Positions 32,001 through 45,600 of a stretch of 64,000 nt of DNA are shown here, piece after piece. The notes under the pieces are model-generated. The model had not been told where the DNA came from and did no database searches. It was given only the letters and a program-made list of their open reading frames with translations. Both the position numbers and the translations under genes were made by a program. Positions within the stretch are counted from its first letter, which is position 1, and each line of letters begins with the position of its first letter. The DNA is from Ectocarpus siliculosus (taxonomy: Eukaryota > Sar > Phaeophyceae > Ectocarpales > Ectocarpaceae), in contig FN649743.1 of NCBI GenBank assembly GCA_000310025.1, positions 3,591,254 to 3,655,253 of the forward strand. The letters are read 5' to 3'.

Positions 32001-33655
32001 ACATGCGCAGCCATTGCACATGAGTGAAGACCAGGCGCTCGCGATCATGCATTTGGCCTAGAAGAACTCGGCGGGCCAACTTCCATGTAAGTTCTGATGC
32101 GCCAAGCTGCTGTGTCCGGTGCAATGGAAATAACAGGGAGGGTACTCACACGGGTTTCCTAGGAATTGTCTTCTTAGGAATGGCGGACATCCCGCTACCG
32201 CCGCCGCCGCCAGCAACAGTGGCGTTTTTCTTAGGGATAAAGTACGATGCCCCGGACCCGCTGCCGGCACTGGTCGGGATCTTGTCTTTCAGCTTGGCAT
32301 TGCCGGCTTTTGCCTTTCCCAGTATCGCCTTTGCTCGAGCGCGTTCAATGGCTGGCTTCGAGGCGCCTTGTTGCCTTGATGAAAGTGGTCTGCGGGGAAG
32401 TGAAATCGTTGCACCGTCACCACAGTCACTCTCACCACTGGAGTCATCGACATGGTCGTCGCGGCCGCCATTGTCGCCACAACTGAAGTCGTCGTCGTCT
32501 TCGGCGGCAGCAGTGCGAGTACTGGTTCGATCATCCTTCCCAATAGGTTGACAATCGTTCTGGTCCTTCGCTGTTGGTTGCCGAGGCGGTTCGTCCACCA
32601 CGCTAGTGCTGGCGGCATCGGCCGCGCGGAGTACGGTGCCTTCCTCACCGCCGCTGAGAGGCTTCGCTGTTCGATCGCCGTCAGTCTCATCTACCTCTTC
32701 AGCTGGATGTTCAACCCTTCCCTTCACATTGGATGGTTCGGCCGTCACGATGGGAGTGGTTGTCACGCTCTTGTCAGCCACGTGCGTATCCACATCCTTC
32801 GCAGAGGCTCCGGCTTTGTGTTCGCTCTCTCCGCCCCCTTGCGGCGACTTGGGCTTGCCTTTGCCTTTCGGCACAGCACCGCTCTTGTCTTTGCCGACCT
32901 CAGGGCGTTCCGCGGCAACAGTGTCTTCTCCAGAAGCCTTCGCTATGTCAACGTCGACACGCAGCCCGATCAACGTGTCGTAGAGCGCCGCGTCCAACGT
33001 CAGGCCACACTGCGCACTCAAGAAGTTTAGCCTGGCGACCAGCTCGTCAGTTGTGTAGGGCTCTTCCCCCGTGCTTCGTGCACGGAAACCCGATGGAGAG
33101 TGCACACCGGCAGCACCATCTTCCTGTGTCGCGCCTGCCCCCGCGTCTGAAGTGCTGTCGCTCTGTGATTTCGCCACTTTTTCGTTGTCCGCCCCCGGCG
33201 TTCCTTTGCCCTTCCCGGTACCGACAAGCTGGCTGTCCGCATCATTGCTCGAGCCCTCTGTTCCCGCCACTCCCGTTCCGGCTCCGAAATCTTGGGGCAG
33301 TACTATCGGCTGTGTGCCTTCCTTCATCCTCTCCTTGCCCTCACCGGACGTGGAGTGGTTCCCGGGGCCGTCGTGAGGCTCTGCATCGTCACCGTTTGTC
33401 ATGCAGTCGCGAGCATCTGCGGATGCTCGATCCGATTGCAACCGGGAGATCGGTCGTGATGACGTTTTTGGCCATATCGGGTCGGCTACCGGCGTCGTCG
33501 TGGCCTTCCTGCTTCCCGTTGAAATTCCGGCAGCGTCTGCCGACCCTTCCGTCGGCTGTGCACGTGTGCTTTTTGAGGCAGAAGCTTGAGATGCTACCGC
33601 CGCAGGAGCGCAGGTTGCGGGGATCGCTGTAGGAGTCGAGGATGGAGGTTCTCCA
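29043..33655 (-). CDS. Three large C-terminal exons, acidic and SR-like
   Basis: Exons 33655-32150, 31863-30358 and 30117-29043 join with matching phases (2 to 1 at both junctions). The first is Asp/Glu/Ser/Thr-rich with an ordered island around VARLNFLSAQCGLTLDAALY. The second has an ordered island (LVECASYRDAVEEECRQKLG to IMKALLAKC), an Asp run, then a strongly basic Arg/Ser region (REKTARAKRRSASRERSSSR) resembling SR domains of nuclear RNA-binding proteins. The third is Pro/Gln/Ala-rich, with an island ARAMLASRRQ, and ends at TAA 29043-29045. That TAA overlaps a possible donor (GTAAAG). Confidence 0.65.
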
Positions 33656-36600
33656 CTGCTGTTTGATACCACACGAGGGAAGGGCGGGGTCGGGGTGTTG
33701 GGGCCGAGGATGATCTGCACTCAACAAAGAGCACCAAACGTCCGACAATCGGAACGGGATACAACTCCAACCGAGTAATATTTGTGAACAAAGTGCCTCA
33801 AGTGATCCTCCATGCGATGGGCCGCACCAGCTCCAGTAGCCAATGAGTCACGACGCCGAGCACGGACATCACAGACGATCAACCGATGTTGATTAAAATA
33901 TGCTCGATGGGCGCACCCATCGCAGTACTATTTCACAGTTAACTACTCGACCGATCCACGTCCGGCGGCCTTCGATCAATCACCTGTTGAGGGTACTCCT
34001 GATCCACTGTTCTATGCCGGAGCAGGCAGTGCGCAGCTTCAAGCACAGCGGGTCTGCATCCTCAGCCTTGTCGTTGAACATTACTCGGAACCTGTCGTAC
34101 GAGCTCCAGGTGTCAGCGTGCGACGTCCACTGGCTCGGATGCTTCAAAAACCTTTCTATACGTCTCTGAAGGAAGAGAAGAAACGGATGGCGATAGGCGA
34201 GGGAGCGCGCGGGGTTCAGGAGAACCATCCATATTGTAGTAGTAACAATCGCCCACTCTAAACTGATACCTGCAGCGCGAACACCAGACCCGACAACGAC
34301 GGAGACAACAGCGAGGAGAGTGAAACAAACAACTTCGAAAAAAACACCAGGGCGCATTTCGGACAACATGGGAAATGGTTCATGGCTTCATGAAACCGAC
34401 ACACTCCGCCGTAGCAGGACGAAATCAGGTGAACCACAACAAGGCATGCTCGCCTGTCTCTCAGTGCCGCGCTTCTTTTTGCTCAGTCCCAACCCATCGA
34501 GAGGTTCACCATTGATGACGTTGACCATGTCGACCCCTTGCTTCCAGCCGTGAACGATGCAGAGACGCACCGCGTGGTCAATGGCCAGCTGAAGCACCTG
34601 CAATGTTTCGCAACAAGATAACGTGAGGTGCCGTAAGAGAGGGGCGGTAGGCTTGACTTGAGCAAAGCCCCCGCGTCAAGAATGAGGTTCGTGGTGTGAT
34701 CGTATCAGCGAACATGAAATTCACAGGATGTGGACAAGACTCCCGCTATCGGGACAGAAACAACACAACCTTCACCGTTGCACGCGCTATTCACCTGCGT
34801 ACAGCTTCAATGGCGGAGTAAGCAGAATGCGGTAGATTATTGTACAGCAAACTACGCGCGATGCCCTTCACAGGACGCCCGTGGGGTTCTCACGCCCATG
34901 GGCACAGGTGTGGTCTACACTCGATCGTTCGGTGAAGTTATCCTTCCCAGATGGAGTAGGGCGCCGGGAGCGAATGACACCCCAGTACCTGACGAACATC
35001 CCTGACTTGTCGGTATATATAGAGCCCTTCCCCCTCCTGGCTTTTCCAGGAAGCAAAAATGCTCAACTACACTCGAGCGTCCAGCCAAGCTCCAAGAAGT
35101 GCTTGCCCTCGACTCCTAACCGAAGAAAGAAGACACTTTCAGTCTTGCACGCCAACGCCGAAAAGAACGCCCCAAGAACCTTCACCTCAACACCCCCCAC
35201 AAACAGAACACGCTTCGTTCGAGTAAAGGTTGAGTGGGGACTGCGAACACGACCCACTAACTGGGCGCAACCAGGCGCCAACAGTCCTGCGTATCTCCTA
35301 TACCACACCTTTTTGTCCGCGTTGACGGGGAGAAAAAATTCGTCATGGATGTGCGCATCCTTCTCCTCTTTCGTGGCTTGCTCTGTCAGCGGCGGTGATA
35401 TCTTTTCCATCAACTGGCACAACGGCAGCCCCCCCGGAAACTTTGCCAACGACGACACGTCCACCTCGCCAGAGGTTTCATCGGTGGAGCTCCCACGCAC
35501 AGGACCCAAGTATCGAACGAGGCATCGCTTCTGTGGCAAGGTTTTCTGGATCAGCGAAGGCCAAGGTTCTGCGGCCGGCAAGGCGAGGAGAAGCGAGGGC
35601 GAGCCGCGCAAACATTAACAGCGGAAGGTGTGGCGAGCATTGGCACTTGTACGTCACGATCTCCTTGGAGCGGCAGCCGGTATCGACCGTGGAGGTTTGC
35701 TTGCCTGGGACATGTGGTTGCGGGGAGATTGCTCCAAACAGTGCACGAGTGTCTGAGGAACGCTACCCAAACCGCATGGACAACCCGAGGATTCCTTTAG
35801 AGACAACGCAAAACAGGGTAGAATTTAGGCGATATCGCCCAGACGAAAAAGGATCGGCATCCCAAGGAGAAAATAACCCTATGGTAGGGTTATGGCCAAC
35901 AGCATGCATCGTGCGTCTTCGCCATGTCATACACAACAGACGAAAACAGATGGAAGTTACAAAGGAAAGAGAGCAGCATCAGACGTGACAACAAAGGTGA
36001 ACCCTTCGATCAAACAATTTTGCACTCTGCATATGGGACGCGGACCGAACCAATTTCTCTGCACCGGTAGGCTCTGACGCAAAGCTTAACCTTACCCCCA
36101 AGAATAAGGACTATCCGGCAAGAGCATGGTCGCACGACCGTACCAGCAAGACAATCGGCCTCGGGAAGACGGGGAACAACCCTTATACCCAGGCATGGCC
36201 CAAGGCAAGTACAAACGGGACAAACACAGTAGCATCAACTCACCGCCCGCACGATCGGCCCACACTACAAGCCCAAGACAGGCCTCTGTCACCGCCCGCT
36301 CTGCCACCTCAGCGGCGGCGACTTCGGCGGCCGCCTTGCGCTTGGCCTTCACCTCGGGATCGTTGCGCCTTCGAAGCGCTTCCGCCCGGGCCTCTTTCGC
36401 CCGAGCTTCGTCCGCCAGCGCCTCCGCCGTGTGTTTGCGCTGCTCTCTCATTTGATTGCGTTGCTGCAGTGCGGTCGACACAGAGGACTGAGGCACGGGG
36501 CTACTTCCGCTACTGCCACCGGTGGAGGCAGCCACCGCGGCTGGTGCTGGGGCTGGTGCCTGGGCTGGTGCCGGGGCTGGTGCCGGGGCTGGTGCCGGGA

Positions 36601-39600
36601 CTGGTGCCGGTGTCGCGCGGCGCTTGCTGTTCCTGTCAGAAGGTGCTGGTGCTGGTGCTGGTGCTGGTGCCGGTGCTGGTGCTGGTGCTGGTGCTGGTGC
36701 TGGTGCTGGTGCTGCGCGGCGCGTGCCGTTCTTGTCAGAAGACGGGCCGCCAGGAGCGGGTTTGGAGCCGCGACCATCCCCGACATCCACGGGACCTGGA
36801 CCAACTACGTCGTCGACAGCGTTCGTCGACCGAGGAGCTTCTGCTTGCGCTTGTGTCATGGACTCCCCTGATGCCGCCGGTTCCACTATTGCTTGCGCTC
36901 CTTCGGCCCGCTGAGCCACCGATTCTGTCGCCGCCACCGGCGCCAGCGCTGGTGCCACTACCCTCGGACGTGCCGGATCGCCGGCGACCGCAGCAAGGGG
37001 TTCGGCCGCCATCGCCGCATTCCGTGGTGCCCCCGCCGCCTTCCCGTTTTGCGCTTCAGCCGTTGTCGCTGGCGCCACTGCTGACTGCGCTGCCGCCGAT
37101 GCTGCCGCCGACGTTTTCGCTGCCGCCGACGCTGCCGCCGTCGTTTTCGCTGCCGCGGCCATTTCGGCCTCGTCCATCGGAACAGACACGTGACAGACTG
37201 CATAGCTCACCGCGGCGGTGTCTCCTTCTTGGGCCAGGCTAAGGGCGTCCTCGGAGAGAACGCTTGCGTGTAGCTGAAATAAGTGGATGGGGTGAGGTAA
37301 GCAGCGGGGGATACGCGGTCACCACGAAGATGGGTCCACTGCCTTTGGTACGTTGCACCAATCGGTGTTGCCTTTGTCAAGAATATAGCATCTTACCCGG
37401 AATCTCGGAAACAACTCGGAGCCGCCGCGGGGAATTAGTATAGAGGATATATAATTAGCTTCATGCCAGAGCGACGTACGTAGGGTTCGCGAAGTAGAAA
37501 AGCAGGCTGTGTGGTGGAGAGGGAGGCTGGGGTGCTGCATTAAAGCAGTCTCCGGAGACTCACCAGAATCGTTGAGCGCAACAACGGTTTCTCTCATCCA
37601 TGCTAAAAGCGAGGCTTACGGCAACATAGGAGATGTAACACTGAAGGCAGCGGCACCAAATCAGCTCTTGCGACTGGTTGGCCCACGAATCACGTGGTTC
37701 GATAAACAAGCCGACTCGAGTAGTAAAGGGTTGCTAACAACTTGACGTGTGTCCGGTCCGGAATCAACACACATACGATGAATAAAAGGACGCTTGGTTC
37801 CTCCTCAGGGGGGGGCCTTCGTAGTGCACGACATGCCGAAATGGATCACACACTATACCAAGACAAGACCAGGGACGTTCTCGATGTACGTGTGTTGTAT
37901 CATGCCGATGTTTTTGGTGCCTCTGCGCGTGTTTCTCTTGAGCAGCGACCAATTCATCACGCTTCCTGCTTGGGGGCACGTGCGAGGCTCGTAACATTAC
38001 CGCACATAGTCGAAGCTCGGCGTGGCGCGTTTGCTCGACGACTAAATTTGACGCAACTGGCTCTATTTCTCGGCGAGGCACCCCGATTCGTGCGGCAAGA
38101 CGCGAGCTTCCGCGCGTCGACATCCCAGCTCCATGTATAGCCGGCCAAGACCGGACTATGCCTACCTCAGCTAGCGTGAGCTCGTCGGCCTCGACGCCAT
38201 TGACGAACATCAGTTGACGCACCATCTTGCGGCCAGCCGGCATCGGCATAGCCAACTTTTAAGCGAGACAACAACGAGGGGAGAACGAAGACAAGGGGGT
38301 GATTCATGTCCAGGGCAACACAATGAACTCAGATGTTTTGACAGAATGGCAGCGGTGGTGATGTGAAAACGGGGATCATCAAACAACAACGCAAACGTCC
38401 CCTGATCCGACCGTGGTGAACGGAGAATACATCGGAAACGAGACATGGGCCATAAGGAAAGAACCAATACGCGCAGCGGAGAAAAACGCACTAGCCAAAC
38501 GAACAGCAAGCAGTGAAACCGAAACCGACGACTGTTGGTATCGATCCACAAACGCAGCCCCATGGGAATCAACAAAAAGAACTCCAATACCAGATCCGAG
38601 CGACTTACACGGACGCTTGTTTCGCATCTTCTCCGCAACTCGAAGACCAACAACGAAGAAACGAAAAGATGAAAGAATACAAATTGCCGTCAACAACAGA
38701 GGAGCACTACACACACCTGCCAGTTCTCATCGCAAGCTGGCTCGAACGGCACAAACCGCGCGTTGTCCGCATCGACGCCGGCCACTCGTTCCCCGCCTGT
38801 CGCCCCTCCCCCCGCTGCCCCGCTACCCGTGGCCGTGGCAGCACGTCCTAGGTGCCCCGCGGAGGAGGGAGCGGCGCCGGTGGGAGCTCCCGCCGCATCG
38901 GTTTCGCACCCCCAGAGACGTATCTCCGCCGCCGCCTGGGTCTCCGCTTGGCGGCTACCCGCTTGTCGAAGGTTCGCCATTTCTCGCTCGTCCCACTCGT
39001 CTTGGAGCCGGATGTCGTCACTGACGGCTTCACGGCCGCCCACGGCGGCCTTGAAGGAATCGATGTTGTCGTTGAAGTATAGGATAGGCCTAATCAAGCA
39101 TTTGGACGCGGAAAGGGGGGTTACGAGATGATGGTGTTGCCGTTTCGAGAGCGCTCGGTGTGCTAGATACCACACACGGCCGTGGGAATGATGCAGGATC
39201 GCACGGAGGTCCTGAAGGTGTGCATCATTTGGGTTACGAGTAGGCCTGCGTGCCATTATAGTGAGGGTCGGCAGTTGACTACAATAGGTGAAGGCGTCAT
39301 TGTGTTTCAAGTAGCTTCACAAAGACAGGTCTTGAGAAGTTGTCGTGCCAAGGTACAGTACACGCCCAGAGCTGTTACCTCGACCTTCATGACTGCGAAA
39401 CAAATAAGAACGGATCGACAGCGTTCTACACACCAAAAACGACGACGACACCCACCGGCCATCATCGTCCCTGTACTCCACCAGGCTGTCCAGCAACTCG
39501 TCGAGGCACCGGGGATTGCAAAGCCCGCTAACCCTGGCCCCCTTCTCGCCACTGCCGGCACCACCGCCATCGACCTCTCCTCCATCGGCCTCCGCTTCAC

Positions 39601-42600
39601 CGCCAAACCTCGGCGGCCCTGCCACTGCTCCTGCTGCCTCCGCCGACGGAAGTACCTCGGCAACGTTGCGGTCTCCTCTAATCGGCGGGCCGGGTACACC
39701 AGCAGTGGCCATGATTCCGCTTGCAGCGGGGACGGAAGGGACGGCGGCACCATCAACGGCAGCGGTAGCACGAGTCCGAGCTGGGGCCTGGGGCGGCGAA
39801 GCCGACCTCCTCCCCATAGGTAAAGCCTTGGCGACAACACCCGCGCCTCCACTAGTCGCGGCAGATACAGAGGCAGCTGCTGTTGCGACGGGCGCGGGCG
39901 CCGGAGTTTCCGGCGCGGATGACGGCAAGGATGCGGAAGGGGTTGGTGGCGACGCGGAACGTGGCACCGTCGCACCACCCCGGCTACCTGGTGAGACACT
40001 TGGGGGAGACGGCTTCGATCTGGATACCGGAGAGATTAGCCCGAACAGAGGGGGTCCGCAAACGAGGAAACAGGGGCAGGGTTTAGACTTTCATCGCAAA
40101 GCAGTGATTGGATGCAAACCAGGGCGACAAATACTGAATAGCGTGCGGCTGATACAATCCTCCTCCTGACCAGTCATACGTGCAACAAATTATCGGTTAT
40201 TTGCCATCTTTGGCCCTGCATATTATGCTCTGCACAGCATTCCAGGGCACCTCGTCTCGAGGTACGAGGGGTTTCATAAGGGTGCGATGGCACCGTTGAT
40301 CCTTTCGCCCTTGCCGCTCCTACACGGCTACTGTACCGGCCAACTCACCGTCACCGTGTGAGCTCTCTTCTCGGCCCCAACCTTGATGCTTCTAGTCAGG
40401 TTCACCCCAAAATGCATCGTCTCCTACCTACACATCTCGAGACCATCCCCACGCGGCCATGTCCTACTCTTTGACCGGAGCTGCCGATAAATACGGGGGC
40501 GCTCGACAGGTGCTGAATCTGCGCACGTACCGTTTGGAGAGCGTTCCTGCCCGGCCCCACGGCCCACCAGCCACCTCCCGCATCAATCTCGCCACGCTCT
40601 CCTAGAAACCAAGCAACAAAGAGTAACGGCACGCTGCTGTCATGATTGCCATCAACATCAGCACTAGCGATGGTGCCCAAAACGTCGGTGTTATCACAAC
40701 CACAAAAGAATAACGTGAACCAGCATCAGCCGCAGTGCCGCTGAGGGACTACCTTCCCTCGCCCTCCGACAGCAACAGCACCTACGCGTCTCCGCAGCTG
40801 CATGAATACATCACGCATCCCTACCCACGACTCTGCAAATAACAGGCAAAAAGCTTCCGAAAACGTTGCCCCTTGAGCCAAGAACGAGGCGATTTCCGAG
40901 CCTCCCAAGCCATAACATACGGTTATACCGTTCAACAAAGCGGTATAGAGTGGTTATTCGACTCGAATAAAACCCGCATCGCGGGACAAGACGAGCCGGG
41001 TTTTCCCAGTTGTGGAAGGAAAGATGCAGGGTGAAGGGATTGAGGCTGCAAGCGGCGTGAGGGAGCTGGACACTGCATGTCACAGCACAAAAAAAAACAA
41101 ATACGATAGCAACTCCTGTATGCGAACGGTTCCTATATTCTCAAAACAAGGTGGTACAGAAGACACTTTCTGGCAGCGTGAGGAGTGGGACGCCTGGCCA
41201 TGAATGGTACTTCAGTATATTATATGAACAAGGGGACAACCTACCGTAATCTTTCTCGCGACAGGCGTGAGCGGGCCCTTTTGTCCTCGCAGCCCTGGAG
41301 TCATCCTGTCTCAACAAAGGGCGAAGCACCGGCGGCGGACCAGAGCGATGCAGCAGCGAAGGCAACAAAGAAAAGGGTTGAAAACGGCGGCGCAATGGCG
41401 AAATACACACAAACACTAGGGATGAGTCGGAGGAGGAGGGGTTAGGGGTGACGTATTGACGAGAACCACAGCTACAGTACCACATCATCTTGGTGTACCG
41501 ATAACCACGGAGAGGGAGAGAACCGAGATTCTGGACGGAGAATAATCACTCCGGGAGGGATATCAGCCGGAATAAGGCCAGCGCCTAAAAGGACCAAACA
41601 ACCAAGAAACCATGCGTATCTGTGGTACACCCATGTGACCACAAAATTCGTCTAGGCCTAGTGCTACTGGCTGCATTTTCTTCTTGAGTATGCCGCATGT
41701 ACATACATCGGAACATGCCCTTTTCCTCACCTCTGGTCCAGCTTCGCGGAAAGTTCAGCGGCGTCTCCCTTGAGGCTGTCGGCCAACGCCTGGTTCCTGC
41801 TCTCAAGGTTCTGAAACGGGAGGCGGAGAGAAGATGGGGCACAATCGACTCACGAAAACGGCACGAAGAAACGAGGCTATCGTGCCTTGATGGGTGCGAC
41901 ACTTCACGCTTCGGGAAAGGAGAAAGCAATTGCCGAACCGGGAAAACAATCGTGAAAACAAAACAACTTGCCTGTTTGCTGAGGGGGGATTCGTCCAGAA
42001 ACCGAGGCAGCACGTTGTTGACCACCTGCGCGAGAGAGATACCCGCATGCCAGGCGGTAAGGTAGGTTGCCGCGTTTCACTCCGAGATGCGGCAAAAAAA
42101 AAGAGAAATGCAGCGAAGAGCAAGCCTTCTGAGACATGAAACAATCACGCAGGAAGAGCAAGGCATGCACCCGAGACCTCACACATGGATCCCCACCCCA
42201 ACCAAGCACCTCCTCAGTCATTGCAATATACTGATACACATTACTGGCGGAAAACGGAAACATTGAATCTTGCCGGCCAGTGGCAATATTATAGCAGTAA
42301 ACGGCAGCGGCGATACTCTGCGGCACAATTAATCTCACGAGCGCGGCTTGGCTGGTGAAGGAAGGGACTAAAGCGATAGGGAAATCCAACCTCTGCATGA
42401 CACACGGGGCGCTTGGCAGTGGTCCAATGCGGGTACCCAAAGCTGAGAAAGCAAAGATGAGCGGAGGGAAAGCTCTCACGTCAGGGTCTCTGCCGTCGAG
42501 GACAGCTGTGTGTTCTACACCAAACAAGGGCGTGCAACACGTGCCGACCTACACGGAGATAAACGCAGACTACGTACTGCTGTAGTGTGCCTCTCCGAAG

Positions 42601-45600
42601 CTATATGGCCGAAGATCAATACACGAAGAAAAAAATAAAAGTGGGCAGACAATCTGCAAATGATTCGCTGCTGGTGAAGAAGAGGCCACAGAGTAGCCCT
42701 CGACGTCATCTGCCCCGAAAAGGGGTATGATGGAAGATCTTAAAACCATGAGAGGCCCATCACAACCCAAAAACAACGAAAGGCCTAGTGGGCATTTAAG
42801 TGCAGTCAACCAGGGAGGCAGGAAACAAAACACGTTTTCCTGCGGCAGCCAGGGACGCTCACTTAAACACCAAAATCATGACAACCAGAACAAAAACAAG
42901 ACTCGGCGAGCGTTGCCGTTCCGCTAGGCCAGGCAGGCAGGATGGCAGCGACTCAAGTCTCGTGCCGTCAAAACAGACATACTTCATAACAAACACTACC
43001 AATTCCCGAATTATGCTTCTATACGTATGTACGTCATGAAAAGAACCGAAAACTCACCAAGGATTGCTGTTGCTGAAGCAGGCGGAAAGCAACCCAAGCC
43101 TTCTGCGCCGCCAGGCTTTCGGCGTGCGCGACTGTGTTACTCGTCTCGCCCGTGGCACGGAGGATCCTAAGCTCCACGAACGGCTGTTTTATTTGTGTGT
43201 TCGTTTCAAATTTTATTTTGTGTCAAGAGAGCGCGTCAGGAAGCAGGGCACGGATGCCGAAGGAGCGGTGGGGGACTAAGGTTGAAAAGCTTGGGAGACA
43301 AAGGGGCCAGCAGGTACTATGCAGCAAAGAGCACAGCGCATAACAGCACCCCTTTTCTTCTCCCGCCGTCAAACCCAATCCGACCCTCACCAGTTCAACC
43401 CTCCTCGGCCCCGGTCTCGACGCTCCGCCCCGGTTCTCCTTGCCACCTCCGCGCCCCGGCGGTGCCACCGCGGGGCCCCCACCCCCCCCACCCCCGCCGC
43501 CGCCGCCACCGTCGTCTCCGGCGGCGGGACCTTCTCCGTTTGGCGGTGGGGGCGGCGAGACTGCTGCTGTGGTGGCGCTTTCCCACCAGCGGGAACGCTC
43601 CTCGCCGAACCGTTCGCCGTTGATGGCGAGGATGAGATCGCCGCCCTCGAGGCCGGCCTCCCCGAAAGGCCCTTGGGATGTGGCGGAGACCACGAACGGG
43701 GCGGGGACAAGACTGGTGTACCCCCTGGTGTAGGGAGGCCTGAGGGTGGTGTTTCGTTGCGCACGAGCGTTGTCGTGCATTCGATGCGCGAAGTTGAGGC
43801 AGTCAACACGCGAATTGATCCAAGGGCAGAAAGCGCAGAGGCGCGTTCTGATAACCCAAAGACAAAGCTTAAAACAGCCCCTTTACGACAACAAGACAAA
43901 TGACAAAAAAATGTAGAGCCAACAAACTCGCTTCCTTAGTCGGGACGAGATCACCATTCAAACGAAGCTTGTCAATGCGCTTCAAGTGCTAGCAAGACGT
44001 AACTCCGACTGTACACAGGACGACCACGCAGAGCGGAAGACCAGCACGAAAACACCGCGCGGTACATGCATGTGACTGACGACACAAAAGGTGGCCAACT
44101 CATGGGAGCGGCCAACAAGGCGGTCGTAAACAGGAACAGGTCGTCCCATCGCCTCAATAACACTCTCTCCGCTTGCGTCACGTAAAATCGATACCCCGAA
44201 CGACCACGAAGCTCGTGTATACTACTACGTGCCGCAAGGTCATACCGCAAAGCCTAGAACAAGCGGCTGGCTCACTTGCTCGACAGCACCCGGTACTTGA
44301 GGGGGTGCAGGTACAGGAGGCTGGCCAGAGAGAGAATGGCGTCGTCGCGACGCTCGAAGGAGACGGAAAGCCGGACGCTTGAGAACTCGACGCCGACCAG
44401 AGGCTCCGGCAATCCCTGGATCAAGCATGGCGGCGGCGGCAGCAGCAGTAGCAGCAGCAGCGGGGCCAGCAGCAGCAGAACCAGTAGCGCAGCATTACAA
44501 AGAGCGCGTTGGCATGCGAGGACCAAATACGAGGACATGGGATGGGTATGAGATTGGGATCGTGAGAACAACAGCCTGTCTCGTGAGTCCGGTTGTCCGT
44601 ATTGCTGAGTGGCTGATAAGTAGGTGAGCCTTCTCCCAAGTCCTTCAAGCGCTCGGGGAAGTCACGGCAATCCATGCCTGAACGGGTACGGAACTCAAAC
44701 GTGCCACAAGAAAAACGACGCACCAATATCCTCGCGAAGGATGCTGCCAGAAGCGCGCTCACCTCCGTTTTCCTCAGCAGAAGCACCACCGTGTCCTCCC
44801 CCGCCCGCACGGCCTTCTCCTTCACCTCGTAGGCGATGTCCTCCCTGTGGCCGGCGCTCAAGATCCCCGACGGTGAGGTTACCCACGGGTCGACAACCTC
44901 GCCCCCGCCCCCGCCGCCAACGGCGGCGCGCCCCTGGCCGCCACCGCCCCCGTAGGCGGTCCCGCCGTCCTGGTCGTCTTCATCCCAGGGCTCGACCCCG
45001 CCCTTTCCAGTCGAGATCGCTCCTCCCTGCGATCCGACCGCCGCCTTGCCGCGGGTTGAGTCTTGGGCGCTCGCGGCCGCGTTCGCGCTAGAGCTATCCC
45101 CTAACGCCAGAGACGCGGCCCGAGCGCCGTCGGAGGGGTACGTCGTAGCAAAGCTCGCGGGAGTGGCGGGGGCCGCGACGGGAGAACTGCTGGGCACCAC
45201 CGGGGTCGGTATGGCCCTTTGCTGGGCAACCCGGCGCTGCTGGACTGCGGCTAGGTCCGGTCTGTTCAGGTCGCCGCCGCCGCCGCCGCCGCCGACACCA
45301 CCGACGCCGCCGACGACGACACTGCCTGCCGCGGGTGGAGCACCATTCACCGGCTGGCACGACGACGGTACCGCTACCGCCGGCCTCCGCCCAGCCGCTG
45401 CGCGCACCTGCCCATCAGCAGGCACCACCCGTTCAGCTATCCCTCCGTTTGCTCTCGCCGGCCCGGAGCCTGCCGCCGCCGCCGCCGCCGCACCCCCAAA
45501 AATTCCCAAACCGATAGCTGCTGTCGCTGCGCTTGCCGGCGCTGCGGCCCCTGAATTGCTTTGCGCCTGATAGGTGCTGACAGGAACGCCGGTGGAGGAG

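Noticed and set aside
36431-37242. Plus-strand frames rich in Gly-Ala, Leu-Val or Trp-Cys
   Set aside because: They come from the GGTGCT hexamer array that encodes Pro-Ala repeats in the minus-strand exon.
39456-39520. DELLDSLVEYRDDDGRP segment as the start of a bromodomain
   Set aside because: The opening resembles some bromodomain N-termini, but the downstream exons lack the expected P-x-Y and Asn-bearing motifs.
40726-40938. Minus-strand frame after ttatttgcag as an exon of the large gene
   Set aside because: In the required phase it meets a stop after three codons. Joining 41245 directly to 40601 keeps phase 0 without it.
43972-44250. 92-codon minus-strand frame between exons 2 and 3 of the large gene
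   Set aside because: Exons 44276-44415 and 43391-43847 join exactly across it by restoring a split codon, so it is intronic.
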